Below are positions 9,263-17,496 of a DNA stretch of 64,000 nucleotides, piece after piece. The stretch's first letter is position 1. Each line of letters opens with the position of its first letter. Location of the stretch: NCBI RefSeq assembly GCF_001399975.1, contig NZ_LKBD01000004.1, positions 163,630-227,629 of the forward strand, in the 5' to 3' direction. The notes under the pieces are model-generated. The model was not told the origin of the DNA. It searched no databases and saw only the letters and a list, made by a program, of their open reading frames with translations. Source of the DNA: Pseudoalteromonas sp. P1-9 (GTDB taxonomy: Bacteria > Pseudomonadota > Gammaproteobacteria > Enterobacterales > Alteromonadaceae). Made by a program: the position numbers and the translations under genes.

Positions 9263-11677
9263 CTACGGCAGTGTTTTTAAAATATCGGCAAATACGCCTG
9301 CCGCAGTAACTTCTGCGCCAGCGCCATAACCACGAATGACAAATGGTTTTGGTTGATAATATTGGCTTAAAATTGCCAGTGCATTTTCACCATCACGAAC
9401 ACTGTTAAGCGCATCTTCTTTGCTTACTGCTTGAATACCTACTTTACATTTGCCATCTTCGATTGAACCAACATAACGCAGTACTTTGCCATCAGCTTTT
9501 GCTGATTCAACACGCGCTGTAAATTCAGCATCAAGTTCAGGTAGTCGTGCCATAAACTCATCAACACTTGCACCTTCAGCAAATTTTGGTGATATCACAG
9601 GTTCAACGTCAATATCATCAAGCTCAAGCTGTAATCCAGATTCACGGGCAATAATAAGTAACTTACGCGCTACATCCATTCCTGATAAATCATCACGGGG
9701 ATCAGGCTCTGTAAAACCATTCTCTTTTGCTTGTTTAGTTGCTGCGCTTAAGCTTAAGCCATCTTCAACTACACCAAACATATACGACAGTGAACCACTT
9801 AAAATACCGTTAAAGCTAAGTAATTTATCACCTGCACCAAACAGCAGCTGCAGGTTATCAAGCACAGGTAAGCCAGCACCTACGTTTGTTTCATATAAAA
9901 ATTTACGGCCTGTTTTTTGTGTTGCTGCAACTAAAGATTGGTAATATGCCTGCGAGCTCGTGTTGGCTTTTTTATTTGCCGCTACCACGTGGAAGCCTGC
10001 ATTAATAAAGTCTAAATACTGTTCTGCTAAGAACTGTGATGATGAACAATCAACAAGCACAGGGTTAATTAAGTGGTTTTCTTTAACAAATTGCTCAACC
10101 GCTTTTAAATCAAAGCTCTGCTGTGAATCAGCAAGTTGCATTTGCCAGTTTTCAAAATCTACGCCGTCACTATCAAGTAGCATTTGACGCGAGTTTGCAA
10201 CGCCATACAGATTTAGTTTGATATTACGTTTTTGCAGCCATTCTTGCTGGCGTTGTAGCTGGCTAACCAGCTCTTTACCAACCAAACCACAGCCGAGTAA
10301 AAATACATCGATAGAAGGCACATGCGTAAAGAAGTTTTCATGACATACTTTCACTGCATCATTACATGACTGGCCATCAATTACCGCTGAAATCGCGCTT
10401 TCTGTCGAGTCTTGCGCAATCGCAACAATGTTAACTTGTGCTTGCGCAAGTGATGCAAAGAACTTAGCGGCAAGGCCTTTATGGGCTTTCATGTTGTCGC
10501 CAACTAAAGTCACAATTGCTAAATTTTGTTCGATTTGGAATGGTTCTATCAGGCCTGCTTGCCCTTCTAACGCGAATGCTTGCTCAAGTGCGTTTGTGGC
10601 TTTAGCTAAATCAGCTTGATAAACACAGAAGCTAATGCTGAATTCACACGATGACTGTGTAATTAACACAATTGAGATTTCATCTTGGGCTAATGCGCTA
10701 AATACACGCGATGCCATGCCCACTTTGCCTTTCATGCCTGGGCCAGATACTGTGATCATCGCAAGGTCTTGTAAACTCGAAAGTGCTTTTACAGGCTCAC
10801 CATTAGAGCTTGACTGCGCACTGATAAGCGAGCCTGGTACATCAGGATCATGGGTATTTTTAATCTCACACGGCACGCCATATTTTGCGCACGGTAGAAT
10901 TGTTTTAGGGTGAAGTACCTTAGCGCCAAAGTAAGAAAGCTCCATTGCTTCTTTGTAGCTTAAACTATCAATTTTCATTGCGGATTTAATATAACGCGGG
11001 TCGGCACTGTAAACACCGTCAACATCTGTCCAAATTTGGCAGATTTTCGCATCAACACAGGCTGCAGCTATCGCTGCAGAGTAATCAGAACCATTACGAC
11101 CAAGCGTTGTTAACTCGCCTTGCTCGCTTGCAGCAGTAAAGCCCGGCATAATATAAACCTTGCTTGGCTGCGCTGCTAATTGCTTAGCAAACTGCTGCTT
11201 TGATTGTGTTAAATCAACTTCAGCATCTAAATAATTGTTGTTTGATGCAATGCATTTAGTGGCTTCAAGGTAAACAGGCGATAACTCATTTAACAATGCT
11301 TGCATCAGCGATACACTAACGCGCTCACCAAAGCTTATAACGTAGGCTTTTACTTGTGCTGGGCAATGCCCGATTAATGCAACCCCATCGAGTTTTTGTT
11401 TTAGCTCATCAAAATTAGGCCAATTAGTTACAACTGCAATCTCCGACACCTGCGCTTTTAGGCCTTCACTACGTGTAACGAGTGCTTGCCATGCCGCTGA
11501 ATAATCTTGCCCTTTCGCAGCAAGTTCAGATAACTCAACAAGACTGTCAGTCATACCGCCAGGTGCAGACAATACTAACAACATCTGATCTTCAAGTTGA
11601 CCTTTGGCAAGCTCGGCCACCTGCTTTAAACAGGCAAAGTCAGCAAGAGACGAGCCTCCGAATTTTAATACTTTCAT
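9263..11677 (-). CDS. thrA: Bifunctional aspartokinase I / homoserine dehydrogenase I
   Basis: An 804-residue fusion enzyme carrying the first and third steps of the aspartate-to-threonine route. The aspartokinase part starts MKVLKFGGSSLAD and has GRNGSDYSAA. A pair of ACT-type regulatory segments follows (about 300-450), normally the site of threonine feedback inhibition. The homoserine dehydrogenase part begins near residue 455 with the NAD(P)-binding LLGCGLVGKEL and contains VAANKKANT. I placed the start at the ATG at 11675-11677, seven codons into the longest frame, because it gives the family N-terminus and has GGGGA upstream. Confidence 0.95.
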   Translation of the reverse strand: MKVLKFGGSSLADFACLKQVAELAKGQLEDQMLLVLSAPGGMTDSLVELSELAAKGQDYSAAWQALVTRSEGLKAQVSEIAVVTNWPNFDELKQKLDGVALIGHCPAQVKAYVISFGERVSVSLMQALLNELSPVYLEATKCIASNNNYLDAEVDLTQSKQQFAKQLAAQPSKVYIMPGFTAASEQGELTTLGRNGSDYSAAIAAACVDAKICQIWTDVDGVYSADPRYIKSAMKIDSLSYKEAMELSYFGAKVLHPKTILPCAKYGVPCEIKNTHDPDVPGSLISAQSSSNGEPVKALSSLQDLAMITVSGPGMKGKVGMASRVFSALAQDEISIVLITQSSCEFSISFCVYQADLAKATNALEQAFALEGQAGLIEPFQIEQNLAIVTLVGDNMKAHKGLAAKFFASLAQAQVNIVAIAQDSTESAISAVIDGQSCNDAVKVCHENFFTHVPSIDVFLLGCGLVGKELVSQLQRQQEWLQKRNIKLNLYGVANSRQMLLDSDGVDFENWQMQLADSQQSFDLKAVEQFVKENHLINPVLVDCSSSQFLAEQYLDFINAGFHVVAANKKANTSSQAYYQSLVAATQKTGRKFLYETNVGAGLPVLDNLQLLFGAGDKLLSFNGILSGSLSYMFGVVEDGLSLSAATKQAKENGFTEPDPRDDLSGMDVARKLLIIARESGLQLELDDIDVEPVISPKFAEGASVDEFMARLPELDAEFTARVESAKADGKVLRYVGSIEDGKCKVGIQAVSKEDALNSVRDGENALAILSQYYQPKPFVIRGYGAGAEVTAAGVFADILKTLP

Positions 11678-11701
11678 TATTTTTCCCCATTCCAAAAACG
11701 A

Positions 11702-11737
11702 AAAAGGCCTGTGCTCGTAGTGAGCACAGGCCTTTAA
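11702..11737 (-). terminator. Attenuator (terminator hairpin) of the thr operon leader
   Basis: A perfect 14-base-pair stem lies at 11703-11716 / 11722-11735, with loop GTAGT. Transcribed leftward, it ends in five T residues. It sits between the thrL leader peptide and thrA, the position of a classical amino-acid attenuator. Ribosome stalling in the Thr/Ile-rich leader would be expected to prevent this hairpin. The competing antiterminator pairing was not worked out. Confidence 0.88.
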
Positions 11738-11760
11738 ATTTTGCGTACAGACCTATGCCA

Positions 11761-11820
11761 CTATCCAGTTAGGATAATGGTTGTAATAATGGTGGTGTGT
11801 ACTAAATTAATTTGTTTCAT
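11761..11820 (-). CDS. thrL: thr operon leader peptide
   Basis: A 19-codon frame reading MKQINLVHTTIITTIILTG then stop. Nine of the last twelve residues are threonine or isoleucine (TTIITTIILT). This is the hallmark of the thr attenuation leader in E. coli and relatives, which senses charged tRNA-Thr and tRNA-Ile. A Shine-Dalgarno-like AAAGG lies directly upstream of the ATG, and the leader is followed 23 bases later by the attenuator hairpin. It is too short for standard gene finding, but composition, position and hairpin together make the call firm. Confidence 0.92.
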   Translation of the reverse strand: MKQINLVHTTIITTIILTG

Positions 11821-11897
11821 GGCCTTTAGACTGCCGAATCGTCAAAGATATGTCAACTATAAAAAAGATAATTTATTCCATTTAGCACTATAATAAA

Positions 11898-12269
11898 TCA
11901 ACGAATGCCAAATTTATGCAAAAGTGAAGAAAACACTTCATCTTTAAATGGTTTTTCAATAAATCCTAGTACGCCAAATTCAGCAACTCGCTGTTTCATT
12001 TCAGGCTGAATATCGGCAGAAATAATAATGGTATGTAAGTGAATTTTTTCGGCTTTTAAATTAGCTAACACACCAAGACCGTCCATTACTGGCATAGTCA
12101 AATCTAGGCACAACAAACCAAACTCTTGCTGGCGCAATAAGTCGAGTGCCTCTTGCCCGTTCTGGGCTTGGCTAACAACAAAGTCATTGTGATTTTTGAA
12201 ATAACGCGCAACTTGCTTTCGCGCAATTAACGAGTCATCACACACAAGTACGGGAAATGTACTAGACAA
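11898..12269 (-). CDS. Single-domain CheY-like response regulator
   Basis: A 123-residue receiver domain with no output domain. The acidic pocket is CDD (Asp11, Asp12), the phospho-acceptor is Asp56 in CLDLTMPVMDG, the switch Ser is at 84 (IIISAD) and the conserved Lys at 106 (EKPF). All the catalytic residues are present. It is divergent from a hybrid-free sensor kinase at 12529, which is the obvious candidate partner. Its output is unknown: it could bind a target protein as CheY does, or relay phosphate. Confidence 0.85.
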   Translation of the reverse strand: MSSTFPVLVCDDSLIARKQVARYFKNHNDFVVSQAQNGQEALDLLRQQEFGLLCLDLTMPVMDGLGVLANLKAEKIHLHTIIISADIQPEMKQRVAEFGVLGFIEKPFKDEVFSSLLHKFGIR

Positions 12270-12528
12270 AATAAAACCAATAAAAACCGTAATAATATAG
12301 CCATAATATGAGTAAACGCGGTAATTGCAAGATTTATGCGTGCTAGTTACGTAATGCTGCGATTAGATCAAATTATTTCACAAAAATGTCAGTAGAGCTG
12401 GTTAAAATGAACTAAGCTTTTATTTATTCGATTTATTTAACCACTTTCGTATTTATTTTTAGGTCAAAATTAGCTAACTTTAATGGCGAACATGATAAAA
12501 TTACAATAATGAGGTTCTGGTTAATTCA

Positions 12529-14295
12529 ATGTTAAGCAAAAGTCTTTCTAAACGCTTGTTAACCAGCGTACTCTCAGTATATTTTGTACTTACGTTTATC
12601 GTAACTTGCGGGCAAGTAATCGCTGAATACCACAATTCAAAAGATCACATTCAAAACGAGCTTTCCACCTTACAAAAAACCTTTTCCGGCAGCTTAACCC
12701 GAGCCATTTGGGAGCTAAATACGCAGCAAACCCGCACTATTGCTGAAGGTTTACTTGCAATCCCCTCTATCGAAGGGGTAATTGTTCGCGATGATAACGG
12801 TGAAATTATTTCACAAATAGGTCAATCAATTGATATTGTTGAGCGTTACGAGTCGCAACTCGTACAAGAAGCAGTGCTTGTTCAACATACTAGCTCAGGC
12901 CTTTTTGGTTACACCTTCCCATTAGTATTTGAATTTTCAGGTCGCGCCACACAAGTAGGTGACGTAACGCTATTTTCAAGCCGCGAAGTTGTATTTAGCC
13001 GTATTATGGTTTCGCTGTACTTTTTAGTAGGTAATGCCTTAATCAAAACCACCTTCTTAATTATTTTATTCTTAATGGCATTTAGACGCCTGCTTACCGA
13101 GCCATTAACAGACTTAACTCAGCAAATTGAAGAATTAGAGCTCGATAACCTTGAAGGTGCACGCGTTAGTATTGAAACCACAGAGCATAATGAATTAAAA
13201 ATTATGGAGCACTCGTTTAACAAGCTCATTGATAAAGTGGTAAGTTATAAAGACCAACTCGAATCAACACAGCGCCAGCTTGTAAAAACAAACGAAAAAC
13301 TCGACCAACAAAACCTACTTTTAGAACAAGAAGTTGCACGTAAAACATCAAACCTAAGCCAAGCAATGATGGATTTACAGCAACAGAAATACGAACTTGA
13401 AAAACAAAAGTTGGTACTTACAGAAGAAGTCGATCGTCGTAAAACCACTGAAGGCGAATTACTTGTTAAGCAGGACGAGCTTACTAAATATGTAGATGAG
13501 TTAAACATGGCGCAGGAGCGCTTAGTTGGCTCTGAAAAAATGGCTGCTCTTGGTGGCTTAGTCGCTGGTATCACCCACGACATTAATACACCCGTTGGCA
13601 TTGGCGTTACCGCTACATCATTTTTACAAGAGCGCTTGGCACAAGTAGAAGCGGCATACGCAGAAAAAACCCTCTCACCAAAAGCCCTTGAAGAGTTTAT
13701 AGCCGACGCAAAACAAAGTACCGCCCTATTAACAACTAACCTAGAGCGCGCATCTGAGCTTGTTGCTAGTTTTAAGCAAATTGCGGTAGACCAAGCCAGT
13801 GAAGCAGTGCGTCAAATTAACTTAAAAGAATACCTCAACGAGATTATTCGCTCGCTTCATCCGAAACTTAAAAAGACAATGCATAAAATTAATATTCATT
13901 GTCCGGAAGACTTATTACTCAACTTGCCCGCTGGCGCAATTAGCCAAATTTTCACTAACCTGATTATGAATTCACTAATTCATGGTTTTGAAGGCATAAA
14001 TGCAGGTACCATTGATATTAATATTCAAGAGCAAGATGGCGAAGTAGCCATTACCTTTAAAGATAACGGCCGTGGTGTTGAAGCTGAGCAACTAGAAAAT
14101 CTATTTGACCCATTCTACACAACACGTCGCGAGCAAGGCGGCAGCGGGCTTGGCACGCACATAACCTTTAACTTAGTAAAACAAACGCTGGCTGGCGATA
14201 TCACAGCAACCAGCGAACCAGGCAAAGGCTTGTGCTATAAAATCACCTTCCCTAAGGATATGCCAAGTCCAGACTCCTACCCATTGGTGGATTAA
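12529..14295 (+). CDS. Membrane sensor histidine kinase
   Basis: A 588-residue protein. A first membrane helix (about 12-32) and a second (about 165-188) enclose a periplasmic sensor domain of about 130 residues. Cytoplasmic segments are a HAMP-like linker (about 190-240), a long coiled coil (about 240-330), a HisKA-type dimerisation helix with phospho-acceptor His350 in AGITHDINTP, and an ATPase domain with MNSLIHGFEG (N box), DNGRGV (G1), FDPFYTTR (F box) and GSGLGTHI (G2). No receiver domain is fused. A terminator follows. The stimulus is unknown. A partnership with the divergent receiver protein is inferred from position. Confidence 0.88.
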   Translation: MLSKSLSKRLLTSVLSVYFVLTFIVTCGQVIAEYHNSKDHIQNELSTLQKTFSGSLTRAIWELNTQQTRTIAEGLLAIPSIEGVIVRDDNGEIISQIGQSIDIVERYESQLVQEAVLVQHTSSGLFGYTFPLVFEFSGRATQVGDVTLFSSREVVFSRIMVSLYFLVGNALIKTTFLIILFLMAFRRLLTEPLTDLTQQIEELELDNLEGARVSIETTEHNELKIMEHSFNKLIDKVVSYKDQLESTQRQLVKTNEKLDQQNLLLEQEVARKTSNLSQAMMDLQQQKYELEKQKLVLTEEVDRRKTTEGELLVKQDELTKYVDELNMAQERLVGSEKMAALGGLVAGITHDINTPVGIGVTATSFLQERLAQVEAAYAEKTLSPKALEEFIADAKQSTALLTTNLERASELVASFKQIAVDQASEAVRQINLKEYLNEIIRSLHPKLKKTMHKINIHCPEDLLLNLPAGAISQIFTNLIMNSLIHGFEGINAGTIDINIQEQDGEVAITFKDNGRGVEAEQLENLFDPFYTTRREQGGSGLGTHITFNLVKQTLAGDITATSEPGKGLCYKITFPKDMPSPDSYPLVD

Positions 14296-14312
14296 TTGCT
14301 CAATTGATAAAG

Positions 14313-14334
14313 AAGCGCTGAAAGGCGCTTTTTT
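14313..14334 (+). terminator. Terminator after the sensor kinase
   Basis: A short stem AAGCGC / GCGCTT followed by a run of six T residues, 17 bases after the stop. Confidence 0.7.
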
Positions 14335-14411
14335 ATTGTTTGTAACCCTGATACGCTTAGCAAAATTTATAACGAAATTGGTTTTGCCAATACAATTTCA
14401 AGGATCCTTTC

Positions 14412-15323
14412 ATGTGGTTTAGTAACCTAATTTGCTATCGCTTCAAACAAGAAGTTGATTACAACCAAGACGAATTTGAAAAAGCACTCGAGCAAGATAA
14501 ATTTCGTCCATGTGGCAGCCAAGATTTAAGCACCTTTGGCTGGACCAAAGCACTTGGTAAACACGGCCAAATGCTGTCGCACTTTAGTAAAAAAAGCATT
14601 CTGCTTTGCGCTAAACGTGAAGAAAAAGTACTACCGCCAGCGGTTATCAATGATCTTCTGGCAGAGAAAGTAGAACAAATCGAAAACAGCGAAAACCGCC
14701 CTGTTAAGAAAAAAGAGAAAGACGAGTTAAAAGAAAACTTAGTGCATTCTTTACTACCTCAGGCGTTTAAAAAATCGAGCTTACAGTTTGCCTTTATCGA
14801 CTTAGAAAAAGGCTGGATGGTGGTTAACAGTGCAAGTTTCAATAAAGCAGAAGAATTACTAGCACTACTGCGTAAATCACTTGGTTCATTGCCTGTAGTG
14901 CCTGCTTTCGTAAACTATGATTTGGGCTTATTTTTAACAAATTGGTTGGCGAAAGATGAAGCCCCAGAGCAGTTTACCATTGGTCTTGATGCAGAGCTTG
15001 TTGAACCAGAAGAAAACGGCGCGAAGGTCGTACTTAAACAGCACGATCTTGCCTCTGACGAAGTAAAGAATCACTTAGATAACGGTAAAGTGGTTACAAA
15101 GCTAGCACTAGATTGGATGGAGCGCATTCGCTTTGTGCTGCAAGAAGATGGCTCAATTAAACGTGTAAACTACGCAGAGCTGTTAAAAGAAGAAAACGCC
15201 GATATTCCAAAAGAAGATATGGCAGTAAAGCTAGATGCTGACTTTATGCTTTCTAGCGATGAAATTAAGCAAATGCTAGAAGCGCTTATTACTGCACTAG
15301 GCGAACCGGAAGATACAATTTAA
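14412..15323 (+). CDS. rdgC: Recombination-associated protein RdgC
   Basis: A 303-residue DNA-binding protein whose N-terminus MWFSNLICYRF and block FGWTKALGKHGQ are those of the RdgC family. In E. coli RdgC forms a ring around duplex DNA, is nucleoid-associated and modulates RecA. The length matches the family (about 303). A terminator follows at 15354. Beyond that, the conserved gene order is interrupted by the AT-rich island that runs to rpoH. Confidence 0.95.
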   Translation: MWFSNLICYRFKQEVDYNQDEFEKALEQDKFRPCGSQDLSTFGWTKALGKHGQMLSHFSKKSILLCAKREEKVLPPAVINDLLAEKVEQIENSENRPVKKKEKDELKENLVHSLLPQAFKKSSLQFAFIDLEKGWMVVNSASFNKAEELLALLRKSLGSLPVVPAFVNYDLGLFLTNWLAKDEAPEQFTIGLDAELVEPEENGAKVVLKQHDLASDEVKNHLDNGKVVTKLALDWMERIRFVLQEDGSIKRVNYAELLKEENADIPKEDMAVKLDADFMLSSDEIKQMLEALITALGEPEDTI

Positions 15324-15353
15324 GGTTTCCTTTGTAGCCGACGCTAAATATTC

Positions 15354-15379
15354 AAAAAGCCGTAAATGCGGCTTTTTTT
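15354..15379 (+). terminator. Terminator of rdgC
   Basis: The stem AGCCG / CGGCT with loop TAAATG is flanked by five A and seven T residues. Confidence 0.82.
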
Positions 15380-15544
15380 ATGGTTAAAATTTGAGTTTTG
15401 TCTATTCTGAAAACGCGCTTTTAGGTGTATTTTGAAAACGAACTTTTAAACTTAAAAACTTAATCTCAGCTTAAAAATAAAATTAAAGCCGGTTTGTCGT
15501 ACTATCAACTTTAAACTTACAAAACTATACATTGCGCAACTGCC

Positions 15545-15808
15545 CTCTTGTTCATTTTTGTTACACGACAAAAACGAACCACTAATTTATCGGGAATAAA
15601 TTTGAACAGTGAAGCTGGCCCGTAGGGCGAAATACACGGATGTATTTCGTAAAAAACGTGCCCCAAAAATCAAACTGATTCTTCAAACACAATTTAAATA
15701 TGAACATAAACGCCATGAATCGGCATCCATGCCTCAGCATGACTTGCTCGACCGCTTCGCTCCCTGTCTCGCATTATTCATTTAAATTGTATTTTCAGGT
15801 TTGATTAA
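15545..15808 (+). repeat. Left arm of a long imperfect inverted repeat flanking the defence-like island
   Basis: This stretch is repeated, in inverted orientation, at 19842-20034. The outer 36 bases (15545-15580) are identical in the two arms. The left arm then carries a 70-base insertion (15581-15650), after which similarity resumes with AAAAAACGTGCCCC, the segment around 15700-15745 (AACGCCATGAATCGGCATCC) and the inner end CAGGTTTGATTAA. The arm includes a 34-codon frame starting at 15700 that I regard as spurious. No transposase is linked to it. It looks like a dispersed intergenic repeat family of the genus rather than an insertion-sequence end. Confidence 0.85.
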
Positions 15809-16326
15809 TGGGTAAGGGAGTAAACCTTAACACCTGCCTCAATAGCAGGTTAGTGCCAGAAAGCGGATCTTTAGTCATAACTCGTTTCTGCCCCAAAACG
15901 AGTTAAGAAAAATACTCTAAGGTCTGCTTAGAGCAAGATGAGAGGTCTTACTCTCTATCGAGTCTGGGTAGTGCATTCATAATGCCAGCACGAATATTAC
16001 TTCTGCAAATAATCTCTTTGCAAAGCTTGCCACCTATAAAAGCGTTATGAAAATCAATTAGGTTTGTTTAATACAACTCAAGCTTATGTGTTAAGTTATT
16101 CTACTACAGAACGTTGAAATTATTTGCTTTTCTGATAGTTTTAACATAGTTATCATTGGATTAACGATAGCCAGTTTTCGAATGGTATACGCAAGGTATC
16201 TTCAAAATCGTGTAAACAAAATGTACTTTCTTCTATATGATTTTCAGCAGGAATGATATCAAAGCATTCAGCTGAGGTTGTTAATTATAAAGCGCAATAA
16301 ATAGGAAATTGAACAAAAGGGAATTA
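15809..16326. other. Gene-free stretch with several small hairpins
   Basis: I see no convincing gene. Small perfect inverted repeats cluster between 15810 and 15990: ACCTGC/GCAGGT, AACTCGTTT/AAACGAGTT (15879-15904), CTCTAAG/CTTAGAG and GAGAG/CTCTC. A minus-strand fragment ending ..NIRAGIMNALPRLDRE before a stop (about 15955-16050) could be the remains of a lost gene, but I cannot name it. The part from about 16080 on is AT-rich and should hold the promoter of the nuclease gene. Confidence 0.4.
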
Positions 16327-17496
16327 ATGAAAGTATTAATGCATTTTACAACTTTGTCTAAAGTATCTCGTTTGTTCTCTCAGGAAGGGACTTACACCTT
16401 CACGCATAAAGAGACAATTAAAAATGTATCTGATTTTTACGACCGATTTCATAGGTCACAGAATCATTTGTATTTTGTTGTTAGTTACTTTGATTTAAAT
16501 ACACAAACTACTATTTACAGTGTCTCTAATATTCATTTTGATGATAAAACAAATGAATTCAAGTATTCAAAAGTGTCACAAAATACCAAAAACTTAATTT
16601 GTGATGAATTAGGGCTCAATGGGGCAAATACATACGATAGTGAATCGTTTTATCGAACTTTCACTATTGAAGGAAGTGAAACAGATTTCGAAAACAACAA
16701 AAAAGATAGCGATTTAAATAAAATTAAAATGAAATTTTTTACGTGGGATGAATTACTAGATTGTAAAGAGATTCTATTTAACGAAATTAATGAAAAAATT
16801 TTCAATAAAAAAAATGTGCTTAAAATTGCGAGTACTTATTCACCAGACCTCAAATGTACTGATGCTCTAATACAAAAAAAATATTTAGATGCATTAAAAA
16901 GTATAGGCTTTATATCTAAAAATGGAGTCAATACTTCACATACAACTTTACACGGCGATATAGGCGAGTTTCTAATGCATACGATGCTTAGTCAATTTTT
17001 GTCTGAACACTCTTCCGAAAAATATATTTACCCTAAACTCGTTTTTAAAACTTCACCTAAAATGCCTGTATATGGCAATGATGGAACTATTTATTTAAAA
17101 GATAAAAAAGAAATTTATTACTTAGAGGCTAAGTTTTATAGCAATTTAAACACGGCTATTAATAAAGCCGTTGATTCACTAAGCGAACATAATGAAGTAA
17201 CTCAAGAAGAATTAAACCATAGAATAGAGTTATTTCGGAATATAAAGACCGACAACTTAAACGAAGTAATTGAAATAGATGAGAATGTTACAGAGAATTT
17301 GGTTTTGTTTCTAATTTGCGATAACTACACAGAATATAACGACATCCTGAACGTTGTTAAAGAAAATACAAAACTAAATGATTTAAAAGTTAAATTTAAT
17401 ATAGTTTTATTTGTTTTACCTATAATCAATAAAAATGACTATCTTAACCTCTTTAAAATAAAAAGTGATAGTGTTTGGGAGAAGTTAAATGCTTAA
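16327..17496 (+). CDS. HamA/DUF1837-like nuclease subunit of a putative anti-phage system
   Basis: A 389-residue protein, much more AT-rich than its neighbours. The C-terminal half looks like the DUF1837 nuclease domain of Hachiman HamA. It shows GDIGEFLMHTML (residues 210-221, Glu214), then YGNDGTIY (Asp252) and YYLEAKFY (Glu267, Lys269), which fit a PD-(D/E)xK active site. The first ~200 residues do not resemble anything I know and make the protein longer than ordinary HamA. The ATG at 16327 has AAAAGGGA five bases upstream and is preferred to the TTG at 16309. Its stop overlaps the helicase start by 8 bases, implying coupled synthesis of the two subunits. The family call is by motif reading only. 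AbpA or another restriction-type nuclease is the alternative. Confidence 0.62.
   Translation: MKVLMHFTTLSKVSRLFSQEGTYTFTHKETIKNVSDFYDRFHRSQNHLYFVVSYFDLNTQTTIYSVSNIHFDDKTNEFKYSKVSQNTKNLICDELGLNGANTYDSESFYRTFTIEGSETDFENNKKDSDLNKIKMKFFTWDELLDCKEILFNEINEKIFNKKNVLKIASTYSPDLKCTDALIQKKYLDALKSIGFISKNGVNTSHTTLHGDIGEFLMHTMLSQFLSEHSSEKYIYPKLVFKTSPKMPVYGNDGTIYLKDKKEIYYLEAKFYSNLNTAINKAVDSLSEHNEVTQEELNHRIELFRNIKTDNLNEVIEIDENVTENLVLFLICDNYTEYNDILNVVKENTKLNDLKVKFNIVLFVLPIINKNDYLNLFKIKSDSVWEKLNA

Noticed and set aside
9486..9944. Long plus-strand frame opposite thrA
   Set aside because: It is low-complexity Ser-rich translation antisense to a conserved gene, with no ribosome site or homology.
15700..15804. 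34-codon frame in the left repeat arm (MNINAMNRHPC..)
   Set aside because: The right arm gives a different C-terminus after the shared start because of base changes and a frame difference. It has no ribosome site and looks like a by-product of the repeat.
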